From: Sphingomonas sp. HMP9
GTDB taxonomy: Bacteria > Pseudomonadota > Alphaproteobacteria > Sphingomonadales > Sphingomonadaceae
Assembly (NCBI RefSeq): GCF_013374115.1
Contig: NZ_AP022673.1
Span: 2,198,501-2,262,500, forward strand
Length of the DNA: 64,000 nt
Reading direction: 5' to 3'
Shown: in pieces, positions 1 to 9,380 of the stretch
How positions within the stretch are numbered: the stretch's first letter is position 1
Layout of the letters: each line of letters starts with the position of its first letter
Notes under the pieces: model-generated
Told to the model about the DNA's origin: nothing
Seen by the model: only the letters and a program-made list of their open reading frames with translations
The model's database searches: none
Position numbers and translations under genes: made by a program

Positions 1-376
1 GACCGCTGCGCGACAAATTGGCGAGCCATGCAGCGTCATGCGGTGTCACCGCTTCCAACAGCATCGCATGTTCGCGCCGAGCAAGCCCGTCCATGAGGTT
101 GCCGATCAGCGTTGTGTAGAATGGATCCGAAACACGCTGTGCGCTCTGGTGGCCAAGCGGGATGACGACACCAATCGCCATTGTACGGCCAAGCCGCAAA
201 TTGCGGGCGGTCTGGTTTATCTGGAAGCCGTAATGATCAGCGACGTCCAGCACGCGCTGGCGCGTCTCGGAACTGATCCGGGCTTTGCCCGACAGCGCGC
301 GAGACACAGTGGCGGGGGTAACGCCCACGATCGCTGCAATATCCGCCAAGGTCTTGACCTGCCTGATCGTTTCCAC
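1..376 (-). CDS. LacI-family transcriptional regulator, N-terminal part (runs off window)
   Basis: The reverse strand reads as a LacI-type DNA-binding domain: TLADIAAIVGVTPATVSRAL is a typical LacI helix-turn-helix plus hinge start, followed by SETRQRVLDVADHYGFQIN and the periplasmic-binding-like stretch GVVIPLG. About 125 residues are present; the sensor domain lies beyond position 1. I start it at the GTG at 376 because GGAG sits seven bases upstream and no ATG fits better. Such proteins repress sugar or glycoside operons until an inducer binds. The target here is unknown because the downstream neighbours are outside the window. The family is clear. Confidence 0.85.
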   Translation of the reverse strand, partial: METIRQVKTLADIAAIVGVTPATVSRALSGKARISSETRQRVLDVADHYGFQINQTARNLRLGRTMAIGVVIPLGHQSAQRVSDPFYTTLIGNLMDGLARREHAMLLEAVTPHDAAWLANLSRSG

Positions 377-862
377 CCCGTTACTCCAACCCGTGCAGTC
401 ACCCCGCTTAGGAATGGCGCCTATTTTTACTACCGCCTGACGCTCCTGACAGCTTAGCGTGCGTATCGTCAACGGCGTCGCCCGCTCATTTGGTAGGATG
501 CGAAAGCGCCGATCGACCATACCCAAAGGAAGACCAAGCGACATATATATCTGCAAATTAATTAGAGAAACGGCTGTCATAACAGTTGCTTATATATACT
601 CATTAGAAGCAAATGATCGGCAAAAGCTGTAGAACGCGCGAACTGCATTTGCGTACGTTCAAAACCGAAGGATCCCAGTTTACCGAGTGAGGAGGGTATG
701 GCGCTCACCTCCTTCAAGGAAGAGACCGCCGGGTATATCGCCGAAAAGATGACTGGGCCGCAGTTGTGGTCCGTTGAAAAGGGCCAGGCGGGAGGAAATG
801 GTTTTGTTCTAGCGGGAGGCATCGCGCTTGGTGGCCTATGGGTCAATCCGCCGTCACCCGAT
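377..862. other. Intergenic region without a confident gene
   Basis: No convincing gene. It is AT-rich around 540-600 (runs of ATATAT), which would suit a promoter for the LacI-type gene. A 72-codon plus-strand frame at 698-916 overlaps the tail of the DUF6880-like gene and resembles nothing I know. Confidence 0.4.
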
Positions 863-2251
863 CTATTTATCGATGAGGCTCCAGAAACCAATTTTCCGGC
901 CATGCTGACGCCGTAAGTCGGCGATCCACACCGCATGCGACGACACTAAACTGCCCTCAATAGCGTCCGCCAGCGCCGCTGCCGAAAACAGATCGCGCGC
1001 GGCGTAGGGATAGTTTTTGGAGCTCGCGCGCTCGAGCACGCCGTCAACCAATCGCCGATACACAAGCGTGGCGGCATCGGGATGGTCGAACGCGAGCATG
1101 TCTGCGGCCGGTCGTAGGATCGTGTAGTCCCTGCAGTCCAGCTCATCGGCGCGATCACGCACCAGATCGCCGGCGCGTTTGGAATCCGGCCACTCAATCA
1201 GGAAGGCAAGAGCGAGCGTCGGCTCGCCGTGGCGCAAGACGAAATCGAGGGCATCCCGCTCGGCCGCAAAGTCTTCGAACGCTGGTACGCCCTTCAACCA
1301 GGCACGAAGCACTTCCGGGTCGAGCCAGCGCTCGAAGATTTTGCGGCGCTCTGCCTGGGCCATCCCGGTCCGCTTCAGCTTCTCCAGCGCAAGAAGACGC
1401 AGCCCTGCCATTTCGCGTTCGTTGTGGCCGCGATCGGTTGGAGCGTCGATCCACTCCAGCGCCTCGTCCGCTCGTCCGTGGTTGATAAGCCGTTCCGCGA
1501 CACGCGCATTGAGAAGGCTGTTGCGGCGTTCCGGATCGACCGTGGCGATGAAGGCGTTGACGTCGTCGTCGAGATCCGCCAGCGCCGGCATCAGCCAGTT
1601 GACCTTATAGTCGTAATGCCGTCGCTCTTCACCGCTCAGCGCAGCCTGACGTTCGAGCAACATGCGCCGCATCGCAGCCCGGCCTTCTACGCCCAAGGCA
1701 GGTGACGCCGCCTCCGGTAGCTCATCGAAGACACCGTAGCCGTCAACCTCGATGAGTGAGAGGATTTCAGTCGCAAGAGCGGTCGGGTTCCGGTTGCCAG
1801 AATTAACCCACAAGGCGCCGAGATCTTCACCGCCCTGGCGGAACACATCACCCAGTGACCCGCTGCTGTCATCCGATCGTTCGTACACGGACTCGGCAAG
1901 GCTGAGGAACACTCGCATCTGTTGGATCGCGAGCTCGGGGGATTGCTGTGCCAGTGGTCCGACGATATTTTCGCGCAGCTGATCCAGTTCACGTGCCAGC
2001 GGCCGGACGTCGTTCCAATCCAGAAAGCTGGTCGAGCGGCGAATGGTCTTCAGGCGCTTACCGATCTCATGGCCGAGTGCGGAAGGATCGTTCTTAGCGG
2101 CCAGTGCCATCCGAACCGTGCGCGCAAACACCGGATCGACTTTGGTTTGCGTAAGTATCAGATCGGCAAGGCGTTCCGCGCCAAGTGCTGCCAGGGTTTC
2201 GGCCTTCAACGTCCGGGAGCGCGTGGTGACGGGTTTGGTGCGAGCCGACAT
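863..2251 (-). CDS. DUF6880-like protein of unknown function
   Basis: A 462-residue alpha-helical protein, starting at the ATG one base after the stop of the small upstream gene (TGA-c-ATG), so the two are probably translationally coupled. It has an N-terminal segment (LAALGAERLADLILTQTKVDPVFARTVRM, residues about 20-50) and TPR-like helical repeats further on (GRADEALEWIDAP, GEPTLALAFLIEWP). This arrangement recalls the DUF6880 family of alphaproteobacteria, often found beside SWIM zinc-finger proteins; no SWIM gene is seen here. No catalytic motif is visible. It could be a scaffold or adaptor protein, but the function is unknown. A reading frame 28 codons longer exists upstream but overlaps the small gene. 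Confidence 0.7.
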   Translation of the reverse strand: MSARTKPVTTRSRTLKAETLAALGAERLADLILTQTKVDPVFARTVRMALAAKNDPSALGHEIGKRLKTIRRSTSFLDWNDVRPLARELDQLRENIVGPLAQQSPELAIQQMRVFLSLAESVYERSDDSSGSLGDVFRQGGEDLGALWVNSGNRNPTALATEILSLIEVDGYGVFDELPEAASPALGVEGRAAMRRMLLERQAALSGEERRHYDYKVNWLMPALADLDDDVNAFIATVDPERRNSLLNARVAERLINHGRADEALEWIDAPTDRGHNEREMAGLRLLALEKLKRTGMAQAERRKIFERWLDPEVLRAWLKGVPAFEDFAAERDALDFVLRHGEPTLALAFLIEWPDSKRAGDLVRDRADELDCRDYTILRPAADMLAFDHPDAATLVYRRLVDGVLERASSKNYPYAARDLFSAAALADAIEGSLVSSHAVWIADLRRQHGRKIGFWSLIDK

Positions 2252-2252
2252 G

Positions 2253-2495
2253 TCAGACCCCGGCAGCCTGTGCGCTCGTATCCGTGGGGCTGGATGACGT
2301 GGGTAAAGAAGCCGGCTCCCCGGCGGGAGGTTCACGTAGCGTGGCGACGATCATTGCGAACAATGCATCCTCGGCCCGCTCTTTCAGCAGCGCATCGCGC
2401 GATGACAGATCGGCTCGAAGCCATTGCGGCATGCGACCGAGCATCTGCCGGACGCCGTTGGAAAGATTCCCCTGCATGCGATCGTTCAAGACCAT
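2253..2495 (-). CDS. Small helical protein (DUF6771-like?) coupled to the DUF6880-like gene
   Basis: 80 codons, ending one base before the DUF6880-like start. The central part (GRMPQWLRADLSSRDALLKE, then RAEDALFAMIVATL) has the look of short sphingomonad proteins grouped as DUF6771, whose core is a tryptophan-centred helix followed by RxxAxxxLA. The C-terminus is proline- and serine-rich and probably disordered. An internal ATG (NDRMQ) is another possible start. The tight spacing suggests it works with the DUF6880-like protein. The family assignment is from memory of the pattern and is uncertain. Confidence 0.5.
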   Translation of the reverse strand: MVLNDRMQGNLSNGVRQMLGRMPQWLRADLSSRDALLKERAEDALFAMIVATLREPPAGEPASLPTSSSPTDTSAQAAGV

Positions 2496-2637
2496 GAGCA
2501 GGGCGATACCGCAAGATCAATGGCTGAGGCATTGATCAATGGTTTTGGCGAAATACGCGCCTCCGCCGATACGAGCTGCGTGGCGGGGGCAGACCAGAAG
2601 CAGTTTAACGGCGGTCAGCGCGGACGTGCCGTTGAAC

Positions 2638-2928
2638 TCATATCGCAACGTCTGCCGCAGTCAGCAAAATTGGTGGTTCACCGCCAAGACGCTTTACGAA
2701 TTCGCGCAGCGCAATGCGGTGAATGTCGCTTTCGAATTCGATGAAGACCTCAATTGCGGTTTCGGGGTCAATTCCCTCCAGCTCCGGGTTCAGCATCTCC
2801 GCCAACGCTTCGCTTGTAATCAGAAACTCGACGGACCAAGGTCAGTGGTTCCAGTGAACCCGATGCTGTCCCGCTCGGCGACCCAATAGCCGTCACCACG
2901 ATCGAACCTGACGCTTGGCTTTGCCATG
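2638..2928 (-). pseudogene. DUF1488-like protein gene, frameshifted copy
   Basis: Reading from the ATG at 2928 gives MAKPSVRF...TGTTDLGP and then meets a stop. Skipping one base near 2832-2838 restores a frame (VEFLITSEALAEMLNPELEG onward, then SDIHRIALREFVKRLGGEPP) that ends at 2638. The intact relative at 56702-56992 is nearly identical in layout (GTTDLGQVEFLITADALAEL), so the damage here is a one-base deletion. The family looks like DUF1488, short proteins of unknown role. The gene follows the module's first gene by a few bases, as in the intact copy. Confidence 0.75.
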
Positions 2929-2933
2929 ATCGT

Positions 2934-3137
2934 TCACACCTCCAACAGGGTTGCAGGCGGAAGATGCTCGGCAAGCGCCGCAATGGCTTCACCTGTAAAT
3001 GTCGTGCTGGAAGCTCCGTCGAGTTGAACGGGATGATCCGTTGTCAGGGTTGCGTCGGCTTGATGCGGCCGATCCAGTTCAAGCCAGTCGCGGACAGCAC
3101 TCTCGAGACTCGTGGTCCTCAGTCGACACTCTGGCAT
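2934..3137 (-). CDS. Short acidic module protein, N-terminally truncated copy
   Basis: From TSLESAVRDWLELDRPH to the end this matches the protein at 56406-56696 (TSLEGAVRAWLELDSEH), including PVQLDG and IAALAEHLPP. The intact copy has some 40 more residues in front. Here that part is replaced by DNA that in another frame encodes the start of a serine resolvase, so the MPECRLR beginning is accidental and the copy is probably dead. The start given (ATG at 3137) has no ribosome-binding site. The family is unknown to me; the pairing with a DUF1488-like gene is conserved in both copies. Confidence 0.5.
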   Translation of the reverse strand: MPECRLRTTSLESAVRDWLELDRPHQADATLTTDHPVQLDGASSTTFTGEAIAALAEHLPPATLLEV

Positions 3138-3150
3138 AGCCAATGAGCAA
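3115..3150 (-). pseudogene. Serine recombinase (resolvase) N-terminal remnant
   Basis: In the frame that starts at the TTG at 3150, preceded by GAGGGG about nine bases upstream, the DNA reads MLIGYARVSTED. This is the signature start of Tn3-type resolvases, including the active serine in RVST. The similarity stops at position 3115, exactly where similarity to the module protein begins in a different frame, so this marks a recombination junction. Confidence 0.65.
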
Positions 3151-3509
3151 GCGCAGGTTCCCCTCAGGGCAAGAAAGCCGTCAAACAGCGGCGGTGATTG
3201 ACGTTGTTTCGCTTACCTGTTTTCCTTACCTTCACGCAGGAGGGAACACCAGCGGCGACGATCGGGATCAGAATTCGGCAATCATCCGGACGTTTGCCTT
3301 ACCACCCGCTCAAACCCGGTTGCCCCCGTTTTGTGATGCGCTCCAGCAACAGCATCTGATCGCGTGCATGACCCTGGATATATGACATGAGCGCAGCATA
3401 CTCCGGTCAGCCAGCCAAGGGAATCATCCAGACCTGTTTTCGCACGGTCTGGATCGTTTGCGGGAAAGTTCGTGGCAAGATATTGGTGAAGCCATTTTGC
3501 GGAGGACCG
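3151..3509. other. Intergenic remnant region
   Basis: No intact gene. It carries the upstream region of the resolvase remnant. A short minus-strand frame near 3300-3390 (MSYIQGHARDQMLLLE) faintly recalls the start of an IS1182-type transposase but is too short to call. Confidence 0.35.
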
Positions 3510-3671
3510 ATGGGGAGCCAGGGGCAAAAGGGATTGCGGGTCATCGTCCTGCATACCGCTCACGGAGGGCCTGATACGAATTGGTTTCCCTGGCTCCAAG
3601 CCGAGCTTGAGCAAGTAGGAGTTGAGTTGGTGCGGCTCCGCTTCAATGTCTATCCACAGGTTAAAACTTGA
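3510..3671 (+). pseudogene. RBBP9/YdeN-type alpha/beta hydrolase, N-terminal fragment
   Basis: Starts at an ATG behind GGAGGA. It reads VIVLHTAHGGPDTNWFPWLQ and then AELEQVGVELVRLRF, which is the opening strand, oxyanion loop and first helix of the small RBBP9/YdeN serine hydrolases (usual form LHGxxGxPxxNWFPWL). Only 53 codons remain; a full gene has about 180. The fragment runs into the 3' end of the TonB receptor gene, which is convergent with it, so the remainder was lost when these sequences were joined. Confidence 0.6.
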
Positions 3672-5791
3672 ATCCGGCCGCAACGCCGTACCGTCGGGGC
3701 TCGATCGTAAATATGTTCGTAAACAGGCCAGCGGATTGGTCGGCGGTAAATTGGCCAGTGACCGCATCATTGGCAGTCAGGTTCTGAACAAAGCCACGTA
3801 GATACCACCGGTCGTCTCGACCGTTCAGCTGGATCTGCATGTTTACCACTTCGTAGCCGCGAACCCGGTCGATATTGCCGTTGAAGATCGAAGCCGTATA
3901 GTTGCCCGTATAGTTTAAGTCGGCTCTGGGAACGAGCGACATGCCATTGCGGAAGTCGATAGTGTACTGAGCGCCTACAGAGAATTTGTAGGTCGGAGCC
4001 TGGGGTAGCTCGTTACCACGAAGGTTCACCGGGATGCCATCGGCAACGGTGAACGGTAGCGCGCCGGTCGGCGTAGCGAAAAGCGCGCGCAGCCCGGTTG
4101 ACGGGTTGGCTGCTGTGCTGGCGAGCACTGAACAAACCCCAAAGGTGCCAGTAGTCGTCGTGGAGGGTATCGCGACCGGTGCGCGCAGCCCAATGCCGCC
4201 GTTGACGGCCGCGACATACTGGTTGGCTGCAGCCGCGTTTCCTGGCGTCGTCGACGTGACGACGCAGTTCGACGCGTTGGTGATGTCCTTGATGATCACG
4301 GCGTCTGAACGACCGCCTGACGGGTCACGGGTGTTGATCAAAAGTTTGTCGTCGGACACCTTCGAGCGCTGATAGCTGGCGTTGATATTGACCAGGAATG
4401 CCGGAACTGGCCGCATGATCGCCTCTGCCTCGACACCATAGATATTTACATTGATATTATCATTGACCGAGGTGCGGTTGACGAGCCGCGCGAGTTGAAG
4501 TCCGTTATATTTGTAATAGAATCCCGTGAGATTAAGCCGCAGTTTTCCATTAGCGAAGCTGTTTTTTGAGCCGATTTCGAACGCATCGACTTTTTCCGGA
4601 TTGAAGGTCTGGGTAAAATTCACGTTAGCCGGAAGCGCGGGATTGATGCCGCCGGATTTGTACCCGCGTGAGTATGAGACATATAAAAGATTATCACGTG
4701 TGATTTTGTAATCCAGGACCGCTCTCCCTGTTAGTCGGGAGAATGCGACGCTTCGCACTGAGTATTTCTGAATACCCGGTGTCGTCGTGTCGTAATCGGC
4801 CGCCGCATAATTCGGCCCATCTTCGATCGATGTCGTTCCGATCGGCGTCAGCACGCTTAGCAGAAGATTTCGCTGGTTGATGCTCTTGGCATCGTGATTG
4901 TATCTAAGGCCAAGCGTAAGCTTCAGTTTATCGTTGATCGCAACATAACCCTCGCCAAAGATACCATACGATTTGAGGTGAAATTCATCCGAATCATTGC
5001 GGAAAAATGGTGTGGCCAAGAACGCGTTACCGTTTATTTCCGGAATAGCTTGTGAACTGGCCCCGCCCAAGATTCCCGACGCGTAATCGAGACCAAATGC
5101 ATTGATGAATGTATCGTTTTGCGTGATCTTGTGGTCGACGTATATTCCGCCAAATAAGAAATTAAATGGCCCATCAAACGAACTGTCGATATGCGCTTCT
5201 GCCGAATATTGACGATTGGCCTGCCGCGCTCGATCAAAATCGATACTTTGTGGGAAGCAGCCGATGCCGTGACCACCATAAATACCGACATTATTGGAGT
5301 CCGCTGCTGATTGGCACAGCCCACCATTCGGGCCGTTAGGTATCAACGTGGTGCGAACCCCATTTAGAAAGGCTGCGCGACCGCCTGGACGTCCAAGCGC
5401 GTCAAGTGCAATCAGCCCGGAATTGTTAATCAACGAGTTCTCGACGGCGAGGTTATAATCGGTCTGTGCGTCTACGCTGTTCCTCGTATATCCACCCGTG
5501 AAGTTCAGCTTTATCTTACCGAAGTTGTGATAGAATTTAGCCGTGTACTGCTCTTCATCGGCAAAATAGGTAGGAGTAAAATCGACATTGACGGTGCGAT
5601 TGTCGGTTGGGTTGATGACGCCGACATAAGAATCCGGACCATAGATGCTCAGAAGCCCAAACGGTGCAAGGGACGTGCTTCGAAGACCCAGAAACTCGCG
5701 TGAAGTGAATATCGAGGCGAGAGACGCATTACCGTTGCTGGTTTCGTTAGGCAGCGTGTCGGGCAAGCAGCCGAGAACCCCGGTGGGGTCG
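3661..5791 (-). pseudogene. TonB-dependent receptor, C-terminal part (beta-barrel) cut off by IS256
   Basis: About 710 codons of outer-membrane beta-barrel: alternating strands such as FKVSLG-type repeats, KYSVRSVAFSRLTGRAVLDY, TRDNLLYVSYSRGYKSGGIN (the classic C-terminal SRGYKSGG box) and a final aromatic residue (VAAGFKF). It continues the reading frame of the N-terminal part at 7143-8014 across the IS256 element: removing the IS and one copy of the duplicated target joins RDPT to GVLGCLPD. The frame is also open into the IS end and has an ATG there (5883), but a product from it would lack signal peptide and plug. The intact receptor would be about 990 residues, and was presumably the outer-membrane uptake port of the operon upstream. 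Confidence 0.9.
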
Positions 5792-7142
5792 ATTGTGCAA
5801 CATGAAGTATGGAAATTGCTGCGGGGCGTGATCACCCATTCCGGCATTCCCACTTGATGTAGGCCTTGCTGTCGCTGACCCATGTTTCGTCAATCTCGAC
5901 GAGAACAGCGGAGACGAGGCGCAGGAGCGCCTGGTCGTTGGGGAAGACCCTGACCTTGACGGTGCGTCGCTTGAGCTCTTGCTGGACGGCGCGCTCGATC
6001 AGGTTCGAAGTACGCAAGCGTCGGCGATGATGCTCGGGCAGCGTAAACACAGCCAAACCTTCGGGAACGGCGTTTTCCAGCCATGTCGCGAGACTGGGGG
6101 CAGTGTCACGGTAGCCGGCAACGAGCTCATCGAGCGCGACCTGGGCCTTGGAGAGCGTGGCAGCATTCCAGACACTGCGCAGCTCGGTACCGATGCGCTC
6201 GCGGATGACAGTGTTGGGAGCGTGGTGGATGGCGTTTGCGGCCAGGTGGAATTGGCAGCGCTGCCAGGTAGCGGCGCCGAGCACGGCGCGGCGGGCGGCA
6301 CGCAAGCCGGCATGATCGTCGGAGACGATAAACTCGACGCCGCGCATGCCGCGTGCGACCAGGTCGTCAAGAAAGCCACGCCAGTGGACCTCGGCTTCCG
6401 ACAGGGCGACGCTAACGCCCAGCACCCGGCGCCGCTCGTCGGGGCCGATGCCGATCGCCGAGAGGACGGCAGCATCGCGTACGACGCCGCCTGCACGCAT
6501 CTTCTCGTACCGGGCGTCAAGGATCAGGTAGCGGATCTCACCGAGCGGGCGGTTGCGCCATGCCTCCAGCTCCTCATCGAGCAGGGCTGCGGCGCGGCTG
6601 ACCTGGGATGAAGACAGGTTCTCGATGCCGAATTCGCGCAGCACCGCCTCGGCCTGGCGGGTCGAGACGCCCTTTACGTACATCTCGGCCACCGCCAGCA
6701 TCACCGCGCGTACCGAGCGACAGCCGCGCTCCAGTGACTGCGGAAAGAACGGCTCAGCGCCATGGCCGGCGGTCTTGGGCACCGCCACGTTCACCGTACC
6801 TGCCGGCGTGTCGATCCGCTTTGACTTGTAGCCATTGGCATAGCCCCGCCGGTCGGTCGTGCGCTCGTAGTGTCCTGCGCCCAGGAAGCGCTCGCGCTCG
6901 ATCCGCATCGCCATCTCGAACGTCCGCGCGAACACCGCGGCGATGCCCTCGGGGCCGTGTTCAATCAGCTGTTCCAGTACTGCATCGATCGCCGTATCAT
7001 GCTTGCTGTCCATTCGTTCTCTCCACAGGTGTGTTGCAACTCCATGGAATGCCGAAGATGGGCAGTTGGTGCCGGGGCATGCTCCGGCACCAACTTACAA
7101 ATCCCGACCCGATCGAATTTCCAGACCTCGCGTTACACAACC
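5792..7142 (-). mobile_element. IS256-family insertion sequence (copy 1) inside the TonB receptor gene
   Basis: An element of about 1.35 kb bounded by imperfect inverted repeats. The left end TTGTGcAACatGaaGT and the complement of the right end TTGTGtAACgcGagGT match at most positions and both continue into TGGAAATT. Each side is flanked by the same nine bases, GTGGGGTCG (5783-5791 and 7143-7151), the 8-9 bp target duplication normal for IS256. It contains one transposase gene. The clean duplication suggests a recent insertion. The ends are exact to within one base. Confidence 0.9.
5832..7013 (-). CDS. IS256-family transposase
   Basis: 393 residues, the usual length for the family. N-terminal DNA-binding region, then a DDE catalytic core: Asp166 in LILDARYEK, Asp232 in IVSDDHAGL, and the Glu in TSNLIERAVQQELKRR near residue 340. 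CQFHLAANA is the conserved CxxH segment between the second and third acidic residues. Nothing is missing, so the enzyme is probably active. It starts at the ATG at 7013, about 130 bases inside the element end. The gene points the same way as the receptor it interrupts. Confidence 0.95.
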   Translation of the reverse strand: MDSKHDTAIDAVLEQLIEHGPEGIAAVFARTFEMAMRIERERFLGAGHYERTTDRRGYANGYKSKRIDTPAGTVNVAVPKTAGHGAEPFFPQSLERGCRSVRAVMLAVAEMYVKGVSTRQAEAVLREFGIENLSSSQVSRAAALLDEELEAWRNRPLGEIRYLILDARYEKMRAGGVVRDAAVLSAIGIGPDERRRVLGVSVALSEAEVHWRGFLDDLVARGMRGVEFIVSDDHAGLRAARRAVLGAATWQRCQFHLAANAIHHAPNTVIRERIGTELRSVWNAATLSKAQVALDELVAGYRDTAPSLATWLENAVPEGLAVFTLPEHHRRRLRTSNLIERAVQQELKRRTVKVRVFPNDQALLRLVSAVLVEIDETWVSDSKAYIKWECRNG

Positions 7143-8014
7143 GTGGGGTCGCGATGGCACAGCTGTTTTTGAATGCGCGACCGGTTGTCCTTTTCTCGAA
7201 AATAATAGCCGATTAGGTCAAGCCTGGTGTCGCTGTCTGGTTCCCAGGAAAGTGTTCCGCGCACCGAATAAAGATCGCGATCGTCGATGTGGCTGTCGTC
7301 GTACAAGTTCTTTGTAAAGCCGCCGCGCTTCAGATAGGTGCCTGCGACGCGGATGCCGATCGTGTCGGTAATCGGTAGATTGAACATCCCTTTGACGCGC
7401 TTTGAATTGTAATTGCCGTACTCGAACTCACCAGCTGCGTGGGTTCCGGACAGGTCCGGTTTGGCTGTGATGAAATTGACCACGCCAGAGGTCGCATTGC
7501 GACCGAACAACGTACCTTGCGGCCCACGCAGAACCTCGATGCGCTCGAGATCGAAGAATTCGCTTTCAAAAAGTCGTGTCGTAACCAACGGCATGTCGTT
7601 GACGTGGATTGCGGTCGCGGCGTCGCATGTCGGACCGGTGCAAAGGTCGCCGACGCCCCGGATCGTGAAGCTCGACGAGCTGAAATTCGTTTTGGTGAAG
7701 GTGACGTTGGGCAGTGTTTGTTGAAGCGCGGTAGGGTTGACGATCTGCTGCCGTTCGATGTTCTCAGCGGTAAACGCAGATACCGCGATCGGCACGTCCT
7801 GTAGACGCTGCGACTGGCGCTGCGCAGTGACGACGATGTCGTCCGTCGCACCTTGAACCTGCGGGACGTTTGCGTTGGTCCCGGTCGCTTTCTGATCCGG
7901 GCCTTTAGTTGGCTCAGCGTTCTGAACTGACGTGGTCGTTGCAGCCTGCGCCGCTGCCGGTTCGGTCGCCAGCAAGGTAAGCGCGGTCGCGGCGAGCAAT
8001 TGAGATTTTTTCAT
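7143..8014 (-). pseudogene. TonB-dependent receptor, N-terminal part (signal, TonB box, plug)
   Basis: Starts at the ATG at 8014 behind GGAGAGGAATACT. Residues 1-25 are a signal peptide (MKKSQLLAATALTLLAT, then AAAQA). A TonB box-like segment follows (DDIVVTAQRQSQ), then the plug domain: DVPIAVSAFTAENIERQQI, SSFTIRGVGD and RIEVLRGPQGTLFGRNATSG. The first barrel strands follow until the frame leaves into the IS256 element at 7142. It is the eighth gene of a minus-strand operon and begins 59 bases after the MFS transporter stop. The host gene is inactivated unless the IS is precisely lost. Confidence 0.92.
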
Positions 8015-8072
8015 AGTATTCCTCTCCCTATTCACGCCAGGCTTTGCCCGTGCGTTGTTGTTTTTCGCCCGA

Positions 8073-9380
8073 TCATCCCGGCGTCGCTTGGTCATCGACC
8101 GAAGTTCTGTGCGCTGCATCGTCTGGGGCAGGAATTGTGACGAGTGCGACCGGGGGCGGGGCATTGAGCGATAGGAATGCCACTGCCGCAGCGACCATGC
8201 CGCCGAGCGAAATTAGCAAGGCGATCCCGTAACTTCCGGTTGCATCATGCAGGCGACCGAATCCGATGATGCCGGTTGCGGTGCCGATAAGCGCTAACAT
8301 CAGCAGCGTGCCATAAATTTCCCCGTAGGATCGAAGGCCGAACAAACGGCCGGTGAAGAACGGGAGGAGGTCGTGCTCCGCACCGTTCATGATCCCCGCG
8401 ACGAACACCGCGATCATCAGGATCGCGAAGCCCGGCTCGGACAATTGCAGGAGTGCAAAGCCTATCCCTGAGAATAGGGCAGCACCGGCCGCGACCGTTT
8501 GCGGTCTGAAACGATCGACCAGCAATCCAATAACGACGCGGCCGGCAACTTGCGACGATCCGTAACTGGCAAGCAGCAATGCCGCCTGTGTCGCAGACAA
8601 GCCGTGATCGATTCCGAATGGTACGAGTTGCGAGACCAGGCCTACGGTCCCCATGTTGATGAGCATGACCCCGACAGCCAATCGCCAGAATGTGCCGGTC
8701 CGCCTAGCCTGCCGACCAGTGTAGTTGGTGTCCGATTGTGAACCGTTCGAACGATCAAGCTGCACGAGGCGAAGCGAAGGCGCGCGGCGGATCGACAATA
8801 GTACGAGCGGCAATGCGACAAGTGAGGTCAGAACACCAAGTGCCAGAAATCCGCCGCGCCACCCCGCGCTGGCGATGATGAGGCTAAGGACAGGCGGGAC
8901 GCAAATGGTAGTCACCGATTGACCCGACGTCGCTATGCCAAGCGCCGTGCCGCGATACCTGGTGAATGCCGACGAGATCAGCTTCCCATAAACCAACGCG
9001 CTGGTGCCGGGCACCGCGAGCACCAAGCACAGTACAAGGCCTTGGAACTGCCACAGCGACCCGGAAATGCGCGAAAGTCCGACATATGCGATGCCGAGAA
9101 GCAGCATAGCGGCGACGATCACCGATCGCACACCGATGCGGTCGGTCAGACGCCCGACAAAAGGCGCGACCAACCCGCCCACCAGGCCCAATCCTCCCGC
9201 GGTCGCGATGTCGCCGCGGCTCCAGTGCAAATCGGCCATCATGCCGGGCGTGAATAGGCTCGACAGATTCTGGTACAGGCCCGAGCCGGTGCCGATGCCA
9301 ATCATCCCGCCGACGACGAGCGGCCATCCCCGCCGCCATTCTCCGTGACCGGCAGTATGCGCCTGATCCTCAAGCCGCAT
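8073..9380 (-). CDS. MFS transporter (oxalate/formate or monocarboxylate type)
   Basis: 435 residues with about 12 hydrophobic segments. Between helices 2 and 3 lies GRLTDRIGVRSV, the MFS signature loop, and GLLVDRFRP is its repeat in the second half. The overall pattern (GxGLYQNLSSLF in helix 1) resembles oxalate/formate-antiporter-like sphingomonad carriers placed in catabolic operons. I start it at ATG 9380, which overlaps the thioesterase gene by 11 bases; a frame extending further upstream is out of family. It should move the operon substrate or an intermediate across the inner membrane, acting after the TonB receptor. The substrate cannot be deduced. Confidence 0.85.
   Translation of the reverse strand: MRLEDQAHTAGHGEWRRGWPLVVGGMIGIGTGSGLYQNLSSLFTPGMMADLHWSRGDIATAGGLGLVGGLVAPFVGRLTDRIGVRSVIVAAMLLLGIAYVGLSRISGSLWQFQGLVLCLVLAVPGTSALVYGKLISSAFTRYRGTALGIATSGQSVTTICVPPVLSLIIASAGWRGGFLALGVLTSLVALPLVLLSIRRAPSLRLVQLDRSNGSQSDTNYTGRQARRTGTFWRLAVGVMLINMGTVGLVSQLVPFGIDHGLSATQAALLLASYGSSQVAGRVVIGLLVDRFRPQTVAAGAALFSGIGFALLQLSEPGFAILMIAVFVAGIMNGAEHDLLPFFTGRLFGLRSYGEIYGTLLMLALIGTATGIIGFGRLHDATGSYGIALLISLGGMVAAAVAFLSLNAPPPVALVTIPAPDDAAHRTSVDDQATPG

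Noticed and set aside
3282..3770. A 162-codon minus-strand frame overlapping the receptor end
   Set aside because: Its distal part is antisense to the hydrolase fragment, and its start lies in the receptor gene; no motif.
5792..5883. ATG inside the IS256 end that would start a 740-residue receptor
   Set aside because: The product would lack signal peptide, TonB box and plug, so it is only the continuation of an open frame.
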